Positions 27,432 to 37,111 of a DNA stretch of 64,000 bases are shown here, piece by piece (position 1 is the stretch's first letter; every line of letters starts with the position of its first letter). This DNA comes from Halovulum dunhuangense (lineage in GTDB: Bacteria > Pseudomonadota > Alphaproteobacteria > Rhodobacterales > Rhodobacteraceae), in the NCBI RefSeq assembly GCF_013093415.1, contig NZ_JABFBC010000002.1, forward strand, positions 620,001 through 684,000, given 5' to 3'. The notes under the pieces were generated by a model. The model did not search any database and had not been told where the DNA came from. It worked only from the letters and a program-made list of their open reading frames with translations. The position numbers were made by a program, and so were the translations under genes.

Positions 27432-27762
27432 GGGCGACACAGATATCCCCGACGATGCGCCGGAGCCACCCCGGATCCGCATGCTGCGCCGGCTGGTGAC
27501 GCTGCTGACACTGACCCTGACGCTGGGGATGATCGTGGTGGTGGGCCTGCTGGTCTGGCGGCTCACGGCCAGTGCGCCGGTGCCCGCCCTGCCCGAGACG
27601 GTGGCGCTGCCCCGGGGCGAGCGGCTGACCGGCTATGCCCGTAACCCCGACTGGACGGTGCTGATCACCCAGGACGCGGACGGCACCCAGCGCCTGCATA
27701 TCGTGGCGCCGGGGGAAACGGCCCCGCACCAGAGCGTGACGATCATGCCGCTGGCCGAGTGA
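27430..27762 (+). CDS. Small single-pass membrane protein (DUF6476-like)
   Basis: 110-residue protein with an acidic N-terminus, one transmembrane helix (about 22-46, LVTLLTLTLTLGMIVVVGLLV) and a periplasmic C-terminal part with DWTVLITQD and RLHIV strands. I recall similar roseobacter proteins of unassigned function placed beside an RluA-type gene. The ATG at 27430 has GGAGAGG six bases upstream, a good site. Its start codon overlaps that of the divergent pseudouridine synthase gene. dnaG follows after 53 bases on the same strand. Confidence 0.8.
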   Translation: MGDTDIPDDAPEPPRIRMLRRLVTLLTLTLTLGMIVVVGLLVWRLTASAPVPALPETVALPRGERLTGYARNPDWTVLITQDADGTQRLHIVAPGETAPHQSVTIMPLAE

Positions 27763-27815
27763 CGGACCGCCCCCGCGGCCCGTGACGGACCCGCGGCCAG
27801 AGGATAAGATGCGCC

Positions 27816-29801
27816 ATGTCTCTGCCTTCCGGTTTCCTTGACGAGATTCGCAGCCGCGTATCGATCTCCCAGGTCGTTGCGCGCAAGGTCGGCTGGGATG
27901 CGCGCAAGTCGAACCCCGGCAAGGGCGACTACTGGGCGCCCTGCCCGTTCCACCAGGAAAAGACCGCGTCCTTCCATGTCGATGACCGCAAGGGATTCTA
28001 CTATTGCTTCGGCTGCCACGCGAAGGGCGACGCGCTGAGTTTCGTGCGCGAGACCGAGAATGTCGGCTTCATGGAGGCGGTCGAGATCCTGGCGCGCGAG
28101 GCCGGCATGCAGATGCCCGCCCGCGACCCCGAGGCGGCGAAAAGAGCCGAGGCACGCAAGGGGCTGGCCGAGGTGATGGAACTTGCCGTCCGCTTCTGCC
28201 GGATGCAGCTTTCCTCGGCAGCCGCGGCGCCGGCGCGGGCCTATCTGGACCGGCGCGGGATGACCGCCGAGACGCGCGAGCGGTTCGAGATCGGCTTTGC
28301 CCCCGACAGCCGCGTGGCGATGCTGTCCTTCCTGCGGGAAAAGGGCGTGCCGGATGCCGACATCGTGGCGGCGGGGCTTGCCATCAGGCCCGATGACGGC
28401 GGGCAGCCCTTTGACCGGTTCCGCGGCCGGATCATGTTCCCGATCCGCGATGCGCGCGGGCAGGCCATCGCCTTTGGCGGCCGCGCGATGGACCCCAACG
28501 CGCCGGCGAAATACCTGAACTCGCCCGAGACGCCGCTCTTCGACAAGGGGCGCGCGCTTTATAATGTCGGGCCCGCGCGCGAGGCGTCGGGCAAGTCCGG
28601 CGCGCTGGTGGTGGCCGAGGGCTACATGGACGTGATCGCGCTGGCGCAGGCCGGGATCGGGCACGCGGTGGCGCCGCTGGGCACCGCGGTGACCGAAGAG
28701 CAGTTGCGCCTGATGTGGCGGATCGCGGACGAGCCGGTGATCGCGCTGGATGGCGACCGGGCCGGCCTTGCCGCCGCGCTGCGGGTGATCGACCTGGCGT
28801 TGCCGATGCTCGAGGCGGGCAAGGCACTGCGGTTCTGCCTGATGCCGCAGGGGCTGGATCCGGACGACCTGATCCGGGACCAGGGCGCCGACGCGATGCG
28901 CAACCTGCTGGATGCGGCCGTGCCGATGGTGGACCTTCTGTGGCAGCGGGAGACCGAGGGCCGCGTCTTCGACAGCCCGGAGCGGCGGGCGGCGCTGGAT
29001 GTGCGGCTGCGCCAGGCGATCGCGAAGATCCCCGATCCGGGCGTGCAGGCGCATTACCGCGAGGCGATCCGCGAGTTGCGCGCGCAGCTTTTCCGCCCCG
29101 TCCGGCCCGAACGGGCGCAGGCCCCGTTCGCGCGGGGCAAGGGGGGCTGGCGCGGCGGCAAGCCAGCGCTGCCCGTGATGCCCACGCCGGCCGCGATGCA
29201 ATCGCTTCTGGGCCAGGCCCAGCACAACGACGATGGCGCGGCCCGCATCCGCGAAAGCGCGATCCTTCTGGCCTGCCTCAACCATCCCGGCGTGGCCGAG
29301 ACGGTGGAGGGAGATCTCGATACCGTCAGCTTCATCTGTCCCGATCTTGACGGGCTGCGCCGCGCCCTCTTGCAGGCGCTGGCGCTGCACCTAGATACGG
29401 AAGGGTATGGAAGTCCGGACCGGACCCTTGCCGAGATCGTCCGCGAAAGGACCGGCGAGGATCCGCTGGAGCGGCTGTCGCGGATCGGACAGGTGCGGGA
29501 CAACCCCCATATCGCCGCGGGCGCGCCGGCGGAGTCCGCGCTGGCGGTGGTGCGGGAAGAGTTGGCGAAGCACCGGGCCGTGACCGGGATCAGGACTGAA
29601 CTGGCGGAGGCCGAGGAAGAGATCGGTGGCGTGGCGGACGAGGGTCTGACATGGCGACTGCAGCAGGCAAGCGCGGCGCGCGATCGCTCGCTTCGCGCGG
29701 CACTCGAAAGGGGCCGGGACGAGGGGCAGGACGAAAACGCATTGAAAGCCCGTCTGCAGCAGATGATCGACGGACAGATCTGGTTAAGAAGAAAGAAATA
29801 G
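27816..29801 (+). CDS. dnaG: DNA primase
   Basis: Synthesises RNA primers at the replication fork, 661 residues. The CHC2 zinc-binding domain has C43, H46, C64 and C67 (CPFHQEKTASFHVDDRKG, YYCFGC). The catalytic core follows with the family motif and Toprim segments ALVVAEGYMDVIAL and VIALDGDRAGLAAALRVI, and an intrinsically less conserved C-terminal helicase-binding domain ends near LKARLQQMIDGQIWLRRKK. It directly precedes rpoD, 99 bases apart, the common primase-sigma pairing. Confidence 0.97.
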   Translation: MSLPSGFLDEIRSRVSISQVVARKVGWDARKSNPGKGDYWAPCPFHQEKTASFHVDDRKGFYYCFGCHAKGDALSFVRETENVGFMEAVEILAREAGMQMPARDPEAAKRAEARKGLAEVMELAVRFCRMQLSSAAAAPARAYLDRRGMTAETRERFEIGFAPDSRVAMLSFLREKGVPDADIVAAGLAIRPDDGGQPFDRFRGRIMFPIRDARGQAIAFGGRAMDPNAPAKYLNSPETPLFDKGRALYNVGPAREASGKSGALVVAEGYMDVIALAQAGIGHAVAPLGTAVTEEQLRLMWRIADEPVIALDGDRAGLAAALRVIDLALPMLEAGKALRFCLMPQGLDPDDLIRDQGADAMRNLLDAAVPMVDLLWQRETEGRVFDSPERRAALDVRLRQAIAKIPDPGVQAHYREAIRELRAQLFRPVRPERAQAPFARGKGGWRGGKPALPVMPTPAAMQSLLGQAQHNDDGAARIRESAILLACLNHPGVAETVEGDLDTVSFICPDLDGLRRALLQALALHLDTEGYGSPDRTLAEIVRERTGEDPLERLSRIGQVRDNPHIAAGAPAESALAVVREELAKHRAVTGIRTELAEAEEEIGGVADEGLTWRLQQASAARDRSLRAALERGRDEGQDENALKARLQQMIDGQIWLRRKK

Positions 29802-29810
29802 AATCACGTT

Positions 29811-29827
29811 GCGAATCGTTGATTCGC
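29811..29827 (+). promoter_or_regulatory. Small hairpin in the dnaG-rpoD gap
   Basis: GCGAATC-GTT-GATTCGC, a perfect 7-bp stem with a 3-base loop starting 9 bases after the dnaG stop. No T-run follows. It may be an RNA-processing or attenuating hairpin between the two genes; no function is shown. Confidence 0.45.
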
Positions 29828-29900
29828 ACGAAAGAGTCACCCCCATCGCCGGAACCACCCGCGGGATTGCTTGGCCCGAGGTCCGCGAAAGGAGCATCAC

Positions 29901-31913
<2,013 letters not shown>

Positions 31914-31925
31914 TCCAGACTGACG

Positions 31926-31952
31926 AAAGGGCGCCCCGATGGGCGCCCTTTC
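31926..31952 (+). terminator. Rho-independent terminator of rpoD
   Basis: Perfect 11-bp stem AAAGGGCGCCC / GGGCGCCCTTT with a CGAT loop, starting 12 bases after the rpoD stop; the T-run is part of the stem, so it can work in both directions. Confidence 0.88.
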
Positions 31953-32063
31953 CGCATCCGGGACCTGCCCGCGAGCGAATTGACGTCGCGCAACTTCTCG
32001 CCATGCAAGGCGGGCGATACTGCGAAGCGCACGCAGCGTCGCGTGCGAGTCAAGGAGGCCCCG

Positions 32064-32339
32064 ATGTCGAAACCCGTTATTGGCGCGGCTTGCCTGGTCC
32101 TGTTGCTGACCGCCGCCTGCGAGAACATGACCACCGACGAGCAGATGATCTTCGGCGGCCTTGCGGGCGCCACCGTGGGCGTTGTCGGCGCCGAGGCGCT
32201 GGACGCGAACACCAACTGGACAATCCTTGCGGCGCTTGCCGGCGCGGCGGTCGGCACGCTGGTCGCGCGGAACAACCGGACCCAGCAATGCGCCTATGCC
32301 CGCGGCGACGGCACCTATTACGTCCGTCCCTGCCCCTGA
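32064..32339 (+). CDS. Small lipoprotein with glycine-zipper region
   Basis: 91 residues with a short signal peptide ending in a lipobox-like LLLTAAC (cysteine about residue 19), so it is probably lipid-anchored in the envelope. The mature part has a hydrophobic Gly/Ala-rich stretch ([16 protein letters not shown] and [15 protein letters not shown]) that could form a glycine-zipper hairpin in a membrane, as in 17-kDa-antigen-like proteins, and ends with a [16 protein letters not shown] motif containing two cysteines. ATG 32064 is preceded by AAGGAGG. Function unknown; it is transcribed separately after the rpoD terminator. Confidence 0.8.
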   Translation: MSKPVIGAACLVLLLTAACENMTTDEQMIFGGLAGATVGVVGAEALDANTNWTILAALAGAAVGTLVARNNRTQQCAYARGDGTYYVRPCP

Positions 32340-32459
32340 GCGCGGCCCGCGGGGCGCTTCGATATTTCCCGCCGGACATAACGTTCCGCTGGCAGGCACG
32401 TTGCGGGCGTGATAATTAAGCGATGTGCCATATCCCGAATGGTGCGTGATCCGTAACAT

Positions 32460-32480
32460 GCCACGGTCCCCGACCGTGGC
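32460..32480 (+). promoter_or_regulatory. Hairpin upstream of a small unknown gene
   Basis: CCACGGTC-CCC-GACCGTGG is a perfect 8-bp stem, extendable by one G-C and one G-T pair, lying about 57 bases before the start at 32537. There is no T-run, so it looks like a leader hairpin or protein-binding site rather than a terminator. The rest of the 197-base gap before the gene shows nothing I can name. Confidence 0.4.
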
Positions 32481-32536
32481 GCATGCGATCGCGCCGGGAT
32501 GGGCCGTGCCCCTTCGCGGCGCGAAGGGAGATGACC

Positions 32537-32869
32537 ATGTCGAACCATGCAGACGATCCGCGCGACCGTATTTTCGGGCGCGACGACCTTCTGGCACAGC
32601 TAAAGAGGCGCCAACGGGAGATCCTCGACATCGTGGAGGAAACCGCTGGAGCGGAAGCGAGGTCCGCGCTGAAGATCGGGCTTCCCGTGTCAGGCGTCCC
32701 GCTCGAGATGACGGACTTGCTGAGGGAGTATCGCACCCTTGGAAAAGAGATCTCGCGCCGCAATTCCATGCGCGCCAGCCGGCAAATGAGCCGCTTCCTG
32801 TCGGGCATCAACGAGGACGGCTCGGAACTGTCGGAAGAAGCCAGGCAATGGTGGCTGAACCGCTACTGA
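32537..32869 (+). CDS. Small charged protein of unknown function
   Basis: 110 residues, soluble, no signal peptide or membrane helix. It begins SNHADDPRDRIFGRDDLLAQLKRRQREILDIVEET and is predicted helical by eye with many Arg/Glu, ending ARQWWLNRY. The second of two close in-frame ATGs (32531 and 32537) is chosen because GAAGGGAG ends right at 32530, leaving a normal 6-base spacing only for 32537. I do not recognise the family. It stands between the lipoprotein and a RibD_C-like reductase, all on the plus strand. Confidence 0.6.
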   Translation: MSNHADDPRDRIFGRDDLLAQLKRRQREILDIVEETAGAEARSALKIGLPVSGVPLEMTDLLREYRTLGKEISRRNSMRASRQMSRFLSGINEDGSELSEEARQWWLNRY

Positions 32870-32911
32870 ACGACCCTTGGCGGCGGCGGGCGATGGTGCT
32901 AGCCGGGGCGC

Positions 32912-33463
32912 ATGACACGACCCCGCTTCACCCTTCTTGTCGTCGCCTCGGAAGACGGCTTCATCGCCCGACATCCCGCAGACAATCCGGCCGGTTGGGC
33001 CAGCGCCGAGGAACAGGCGCTGTTCCTTGCGGCCGTCGATGCAGCCGACTGGTCGGTGATGGGCCGCCACACCCACGAGGCGGCGGACCGGCCCGAACGG
33101 CGGCGGATCGTCTTTTCCTCGCGGGGCGGGGGCTGGAAGCGGCCGACGCAGCTGTGGCTGAACCCCGAGGGGATCACACCGGCGGCATTGCCGGGCCTGG
33201 TGGGCCATGTCCATCCGATGCGCGAGGGCCTGATCCTTGGGGGGACCGCGGTGCATGACTGGTTCCACAGGCACGGCGCCATAGACGAGGTGCGCCTGAC
33301 GATCGAGCCGGTGCGCTTCGGCACGGGGCTTGCGATCTTTTCCGGCGATGGTCCGCAGGATCCGGAACGCGCCTTCACGTCGCGCGGCCATGTCCGGTCT
33401 GACGAGGAGGTGCTCAACGCCGCGGGCACAAGGCTTCTGACGTTGCGGCCTTCAGGGGCGTGA
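32912..33463 (+). CDS. Dihydrofolate reductase-fold protein (RibD C-terminal-like)
   Basis: 183 residues beginning TLLVVASEDGFIARHPADNPAGWAS, followed by VMGRHTHEAA and GLILGGTAVHDWF, which match the RibD_C/dihydrofolate reductase-like fold that binds NADPH. The end carries EVRLTIEPVRFGTGLAIF. It is not folA-like in length or motifs, and it is not the riboflavin enzyme, since ribD is complete nearby. The substrate is unknown. It faces the cupin gene, with a stable hairpin between the two stops. Confidence 0.75.
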   Translation: MTRPRFTLLVVASEDGFIARHPADNPAGWASAEEQALFLAAVDAADWSVMGRHTHEAADRPERRRIVFSSRGGGWKRPTQLWLNPEGITPAALPGLVGHVHPMREGLILGGTAVHDWFHRHGAIDEVRLTIEPVRFGTGLAIFSGDGPQDPERAFTSRGHVRSDEEVLNAAGTRLLTLRPSGA

Positions 33464-33465
33464 TC

Positions 33466-33493
33466 CGTGGCCGCGCAACGGGGCGCGGCCACG
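33466..33493. terminator. Hairpin between convergent reductase and cupin genes
   Basis: Perfect 11-bp stem CGTGGCCGCGC / GCGCGGCCACG with a 6-base loop, starting 3 bases after the reductase stop. No T-run on either side, so it is a candidate two-way terminator of low certainty. Confidence 0.5.
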
Positions 33494-33528
33494 CATGATA
33501 CGCGATCAGCGGTTGCGCAAGCCCTGGC

Positions 33529-33996
33529 TCAGGCGGGGGCGGGAACCTCTATCCGGACGCCGGCCCTGTCGGCGATGGCAACAAGTGCGGGGATGTCCGG
33601 TGCGCCCTTGGGGGCCGGGAAGTCGGTCGCGCCCTCGGGCAGGGGCTCTCCTGCCTCGGTGAAGAAACGGTCATGGACCGTGCCCGGCGCATTGATGATC
33701 AGCATGCGTCCGGGCGTTTCCGAGACGCAGGTGAAGGCATGCAGCGCCCCATCCGGCACGCGAACGTAATCGCCCGCACGCGCCCGGCGCATGTCGCCGT
33801 CCACCATGAAGGCATATTCGCCCTCGAGGATGTAGAACGCCTCGTCCTCGCCCGCATGGCGGTTCGGGGGCGCCCCCGCACCCGGGGCGCTCAGCGCTTC
33901 GACAAGCGCATAACGCCCGCCGGTCTCGGCGCTGAAGGCGTGAAATTTCAGGATGTTGCCCAGCAGATGCCAGGTGCGGTGCCGCGTGGCGGTCAT
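33529..33996 (-). CDS. Cupin domain protein
   Basis: 155-residue single-domain cupin. The metal-site motif 1 appears as PPNRHAGEDEAFYILEGEYAFMVDG (His and two Glu expected to bind metal), and motif 2 as VRVPDGALHAFTCVSE (His). The C-terminus, HDRFFTEAGEPLP, resembles quercetinase-like or related small dioxygenase-type cupins, but activity is unproven. ATG 33996 is chosen because it begins MTATRHRTWHLLGN; an earlier in-frame ATG lies in the regulatory palindrome region. It is divergent from a TetR gene across 92 bases holding a perfect palindrome, so it is the likely target of that repressor. Confidence 0.82.
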   Translation of the reverse strand: MTATRHRTWHLLGNILKFHAFSAETGGRYALVEALSAPGAGAPPNRHAGEDEAFYILEGEYAFMVDGDMRRARAGDYVRVPDGALHAFTCVSETPGRMLIINAPGTVHDRFFTEAGEPLPEGATDFPAPKGAPDIPALVAIADRAGVRIEVPAPA

Positions 33997-34055
33997 GTCC
34001 CTTGTTCCTTCCCTTGCAGGAAATGAGTCCGTATAATGGGTCTGATGTATCATAA

Positions 34056-34071
34056 TGAGACAATTGTCTCA
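34056..34071. promoter_or_regulatory. Operator palindrome for the TetR-type regulator
   Basis: TGAGACAATTGTCTCA is a perfect 16-bp palindrome midway in an unusually AT-rich 92-base gap between the divergent cupin and TetR genes. It ends 17 bases before the tetR-type start. On the minus strand it overlaps TTGAGA, a possible -35 element of the cupin gene, which fits repression of both genes. Confidence 0.75.
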
Positions 34072-34088
34072 ATAAGATTCGGGCAGAC

Positions 34089-34676
34089 ATGGCACCAAGA
34101 ACGAGACAGAAACAGCGGACACGCGCGGCCCTGCTGAAGGGGGCCCGCGATGTGCTGGATCGCGGCGAGGCGCTGACCGTTCAGGCGGCGGCGGATGCGG
34201 CGGGGATTTCAAAGGCGACGGCGTATCGCTATTTCCCCGATCCCGGCAGCCTTGCGGCCGAGGCGATGCTCGACATCGACATGCCGACCGCCGACCGGAT
34301 CCTGGAAGGGATCGCCGGCACCCGCGCGCGGGCGCAGCGGGTGCGGGGCTTCTATCTCGACTTCACCTTCGAGCACGAGGCGCAGTTCCGGGCCTATCTT
34401 GCCCAGACCATGCGCGACTGGGCGGCCCGGTCCCAGGAGGCGCGGCGCGGGATGCGCGGCGCGCGGCGCGTTGCGGCCTTCGAGCTGGCGTTGACATCGG
34501 AACGCCCGCGGCTTGGCCCCGAGGGGCTGCGCGAGCTTGTGCAATGCCTGTCCACCGCCACCGGGATCGAGCAGCTGATCGCGCTGTCAGATGTCTGCGG
34601 GCTCGACCGCGCGGCGGCGGACCGGGTCTCGGCGCGGGTGGTGGACGCGCTTCTCGACAGCTATGGCGTTTCCTGA
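34089..34676 (+). CDS. TetR family transcriptional regulator
   Basis: 195 residues. The N-terminal helix-turn-helix is RAALLKGARDVLDRGEALTVQAAADAAGISKATAYRYFPDPGSLAAEAML (about 12-61), followed by an all-helical ligand domain of no recognisable subfamily. It is divergent from the cupin gene and its last 16 bases overlap, tail to tail, the end of an SDR gene on the other strand. With the palindrome at 34056-34071 it most likely represses itself and the cupin gene. Confidence 0.9.
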   Translation: MAPRTRQKQRTRAALLKGARDVLDRGEALTVQAAADAAGISKATAYRYFPDPGSLAAEAMLDIDMPTADRILEGIAGTRARAQRVRGFYLDFTFEHEAQFRAYLAQTMRDWAARSQEARRGMRGARRVAAFELALTSERPRLGPEGLRELVQCLSTATGIEQLIALSDVCGLDRAAADRVSARVVDALLDSYGVS

Positions 34677-35359
34677 GCGCCGGCCGGGTTGGGCATCAGC
34701 GTCACCTCGCCCACGGCCATGCCGGGCGGCTGTTCCAGCGCATAGAGCACGGCGCGCGCCACGTCCTCGGCCCGCAACCCCTCGGGCCTGGGGCTGTCGA
34801 AGAAGGGCGTGTCGACCATGCCCGGCGCGATCACCGTGCAGCGCCCACCCCATTCGCGCATCTCTTCGGCCAGGTTTGCGGCCCAGCCGTGGACGAACCA
34901 CTTGGTCGCGCCATAGACCGATCCCTTCAGCGAGACGCGGCCGGCGCGGCTGCCGGTGACAAGGAAATGACCCCTTCTGCCGCGCAGCGCGGGAAGCGCC
35001 ACCTTTGCCGTCAGCAGCGCACCCCAGATGTTCACGTCGATCATCTGCCGCCAGTTTTCCGGATCGCCCGCCTCGGTCCCGGGCACGCTTGCGCCAAGCC
35101 CCGCATTGGCGAAGGCGGCATCCAGCCGCCCGAAACGCTCGATCCCCGCCTCGACCGCGCGGGCCTGGTCCGCCTGCGCCGCCACGTCGCCGGCCACGGC
35201 GAGAAACGCGTCGCCCAGTTCATCGGCCAGCGCGCCAAGCCGGGCCTTGCTGCGCGCAAGCCCCACGACGGCCCAGCCCTGTGCTACCGCCGCGCGTGCC
35301 GTGGCCGCCCCGATCCCGGTCGAGGCGCCGGTGATGTATATCGTCCGTCTGCTGTCCAT
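34661..35359 (-). CDS. Short-chain dehydrogenase/reductase
   Basis: NAD(P)-dependent oxidoreductase of 232 residues. Cofactor motif TGASTGIG (10-17), NAG motif in FANAGLG, catalytic serine in VTGSRAG and the active YGATK (YxxxK) motif are all present. No C-terminal membrane or special substrate signature is seen. The gene overlaps the end of the TetR gene by 16 bases on the opposite strand. It is not clear that it belongs to the cupin/TetR module; its promoter must lie in the 164-base gap before nrdR, divergent from that gene. Confidence 0.88.
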   Translation of the reverse strand: MDSRRTIYITGASTGIGAATARAAVAQGWAVVGLARSKARLGALADELGDAFLAVAGDVAAQADQARAVEAGIERFGRLDAAFANAGLGASVPGTEAGDPENWRQMIDVNIWGALLTAKVALPALRGRRGHFLVTGSRAGRVSLKGSVYGATKWFVHGWAANLAEEMREWGGRCTVIAPGMVDTPFFDSPRPEGLRAEDVARAVLYALEQPPGMAVGEVTLMPNPAGAQETP

Positions 35360-35523
35360 CCCGCTCTCCGTCGTGTGGGTTTCCCTTCACATGGGGCCCG
35401 CGGAAGGCCTGGCAAAGGGCAGGAAAGTCACATCACGGGCCCGCCCATCATGTTGTGGCTTTACGCCAACACCGCCCCAAGGCTAGATGATGCAAAGGCG
35501 CGTTTAACCAGGGGGCGCAAGGG

Positions 35524-35994
35524 ATGCGGTGTCCGTTCTGCGGCAATGTCGATACTCAGGTAAAGGATTCCCGTCCTGCCGAGGACCATGTCGCCATCCG
35601 GCGGCGGCGCTTCTGCCCGGCCTGCGCGGGGCGCTTCACCACCTATGAGCGGGTTCAGCTGCGCGACCTGGTGGTGATCAAGAAACAGGGCAAGCGCGAG
35701 CCCTTCGACCGCGACAAGCTGGAACGCTCGATCCGTATCGCGATGCAGAAGCGCCCCGTCGACCCCGAGCGGATCGACCAGATGATCTCTGGCATCGTGC
35801 GGCGACTGGAAAGCCTGGGCGACAGCGACGTGCCGTCGGACAAGATCGGCGAGATCGTGATGGAAACCCTCGCCCGCATCGATACCGTCGCCTATGTGCG
35901 CTTTGCCAGCGTCTACAAGAATTTCCAGGCCGCGGACGATTTCGAGGAGTTCGTCTCGGAACTGCGCCCCACGGCCCCCGAAGAAAAGGGCTGA
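35524..35994 (+). CDS. nrdR: Transcriptional repressor NrdR
   Basis: ATP/dATP-sensing repressor of ribonucleotide reductase genes, 156 residues. The zinc ribbon uses C3, C6, C31 and C34, with the arginine-rich DNA-binding stretch AIRRRRF between them, followed by the ATP-cone domain ([20 protein letters not shown]) and a C-terminal [11 protein letters not shown]. ribD follows after only 3 bases, the standard alphaproteobacterial nrdR-ribD pair. Confidence 0.97.
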   Translation: MRCPFCGNVDTQVKDSRPAEDHVAIRRRRFCPACAGRFTTYERVQLRDLVVIKKQGKREPFDRDKLERSIRIAMQKRPVDPERIDQMISGIVRRLESLGDSDVPSDKIGEIVMETLARIDTVAYVRFASVYKNFQAADDFEEFVSELRPTAPEEKG

Positions 35995-35997
35995 TCC

Positions 35998-37107
35998 GTG
36001 CACCCCAAGCCGGAGGATGCGAGCCACATGGCGCGCGCGCTGGCGCTTGCTGCCCGTGCCCTTGGCAATTCGTGGCCGAACCCGGCCGTCGGCTGCGTGA
36101 TCGTCAGGGACGGCGCGGTGGTCGGCGAGGGCTGGACCGCGCCCGGCGGACGGCCCCACGCCGAGACGCAGGCGCTGGATGCCGCGGGCGCGAAGGCAAG
36201 CGGCGCCACGGCATATGTCTCGCTGGAGCCCTGCGCCCATCACGGGCTGACACCGCCTTGCGCCGATGCGATGGAACGCGCCGGCATCGCGCGCTGCGTG
36301 ATCGCGACCGGCGATCCGGACCCGCGCGTGGCGGGCCGCGGCATCGCGCGGCTGCGCGATGCGGGCATCGCGGTAGAGGTCGGGCTGATGGCAGACGAGG
36401 CCAGCGCGCTGAACGAGGGCTTCTTCACCCGCATCGCGCGGGGCCGGCCATGGCTGACCCTGAAGCTTGCCAGCAGCCTTGATGGGCGAATCGCGCTTGG
36501 ATCGGGTGTCAGCCGCTGGATCACCGGGCCAGAGGCGCGGGGGTTCGTCCACGGCCTTCGCGCACGCCACGATGCGGTGATGATCGGCGCCGGCACGGCA
36601 CGCGCCGACGACCCGACGCTGGATGTGCGCGAAGGGCACCAGACCCCGCGCCAGCCGGTGCGGATCGTGGCCGACAGCACGCTGTCGCTGCCCCTGACCG
36701 GACGGCTTGCCGCGACCGCGCGGCACCAACCGCTGTGGCTGCTGCACGGTCCGGGCGTGGCGCGGGACCGCGCACAGGTATTTGGCGACATCGGGGTCGA
36801 ACTGCTTGGCGTGCCGACCGGAGAGGGCGGCGTTCTCGATCTCGTGGCGGCCATGGGTGCGCTTGGCGCGCGCGGCCTGACCCGGGTGCTCTGCGAGGGC
36901 GGCGGTCAGCTTGCCGCGGGGCTGATCCGCAGCGGGCTGGTTGACGAGCTGATCCTCATGACTTCGGGCAAGGTGATCGGCGGGGACGGCATTCCGGCGG
37001 TGGCCGCGATGGGTGCCACGGACCTTGGCGCGGTGCCCCGCTTCGTGCCGATCGAACATCGCCAGCTGGGACCGGACCTGATGAGCCGCTGGCGCCCGGC
37101 GACCTGA
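35998..37107 (+). CDS. ribD: Bifunctional riboflavin biosynthesis deaminase/reductase RibD
   Basis: Second and third steps of riboflavin synthesis from GTP: deamination of the pyrimidine and NADPH reduction of the ribosyl chain. The 369 residues contain the zinc deaminase domain with HAE (54-56) and PCAHHGLTPPC (C79, C88), then a RibD_C reductase domain from about residue 145 (LASSLDGRIALGSG, VLCEGGGQLAAGLI). The start is GTG 35998, with AAAAGGG upstream. The next riboflavin gene, ribE, is separated from it by a capsule cluster on the other strand. Confidence 0.95.
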   Translation: MHPKPEDASHMARALALAARALGNSWPNPAVGCVIVRDGAVVGEGWTAPGGRPHAETQALDAAGAKASGATAYVSLEPCAHHGLTPPCADAMERAGIARCVIATGDPDPRVAGRGIARLRDAGIAVEVGLMADEASALNEGFFTRIARGRPWLTLKLASSLDGRIALGSGVSRWITGPEARGFVHGLRARHDAVMIGAGTARADDPTLDVREGHQTPRQPVRIVADSTLSLPLTGRLAATARHQPLWLLHGPGVARDRAQVFGDIGVELLGVPTGEGGVLDLVAAMGALGARGLTRVLCEGGGQLAAGLIRSGLVDELILMTSGKVIGGDGIPAVAAMGATDLGAVPRFVPIEHRQLGPDLMSRWRPAT

Positions 37108-37111
37108 TGCG

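Noticed and set aside
31980-32063. Sigma-70 promoter starting at TTGACG (31982) before the lipoprotein gene.
   Set aside because: No acceptable -10 hexamer lies 16-18 bases downstream.
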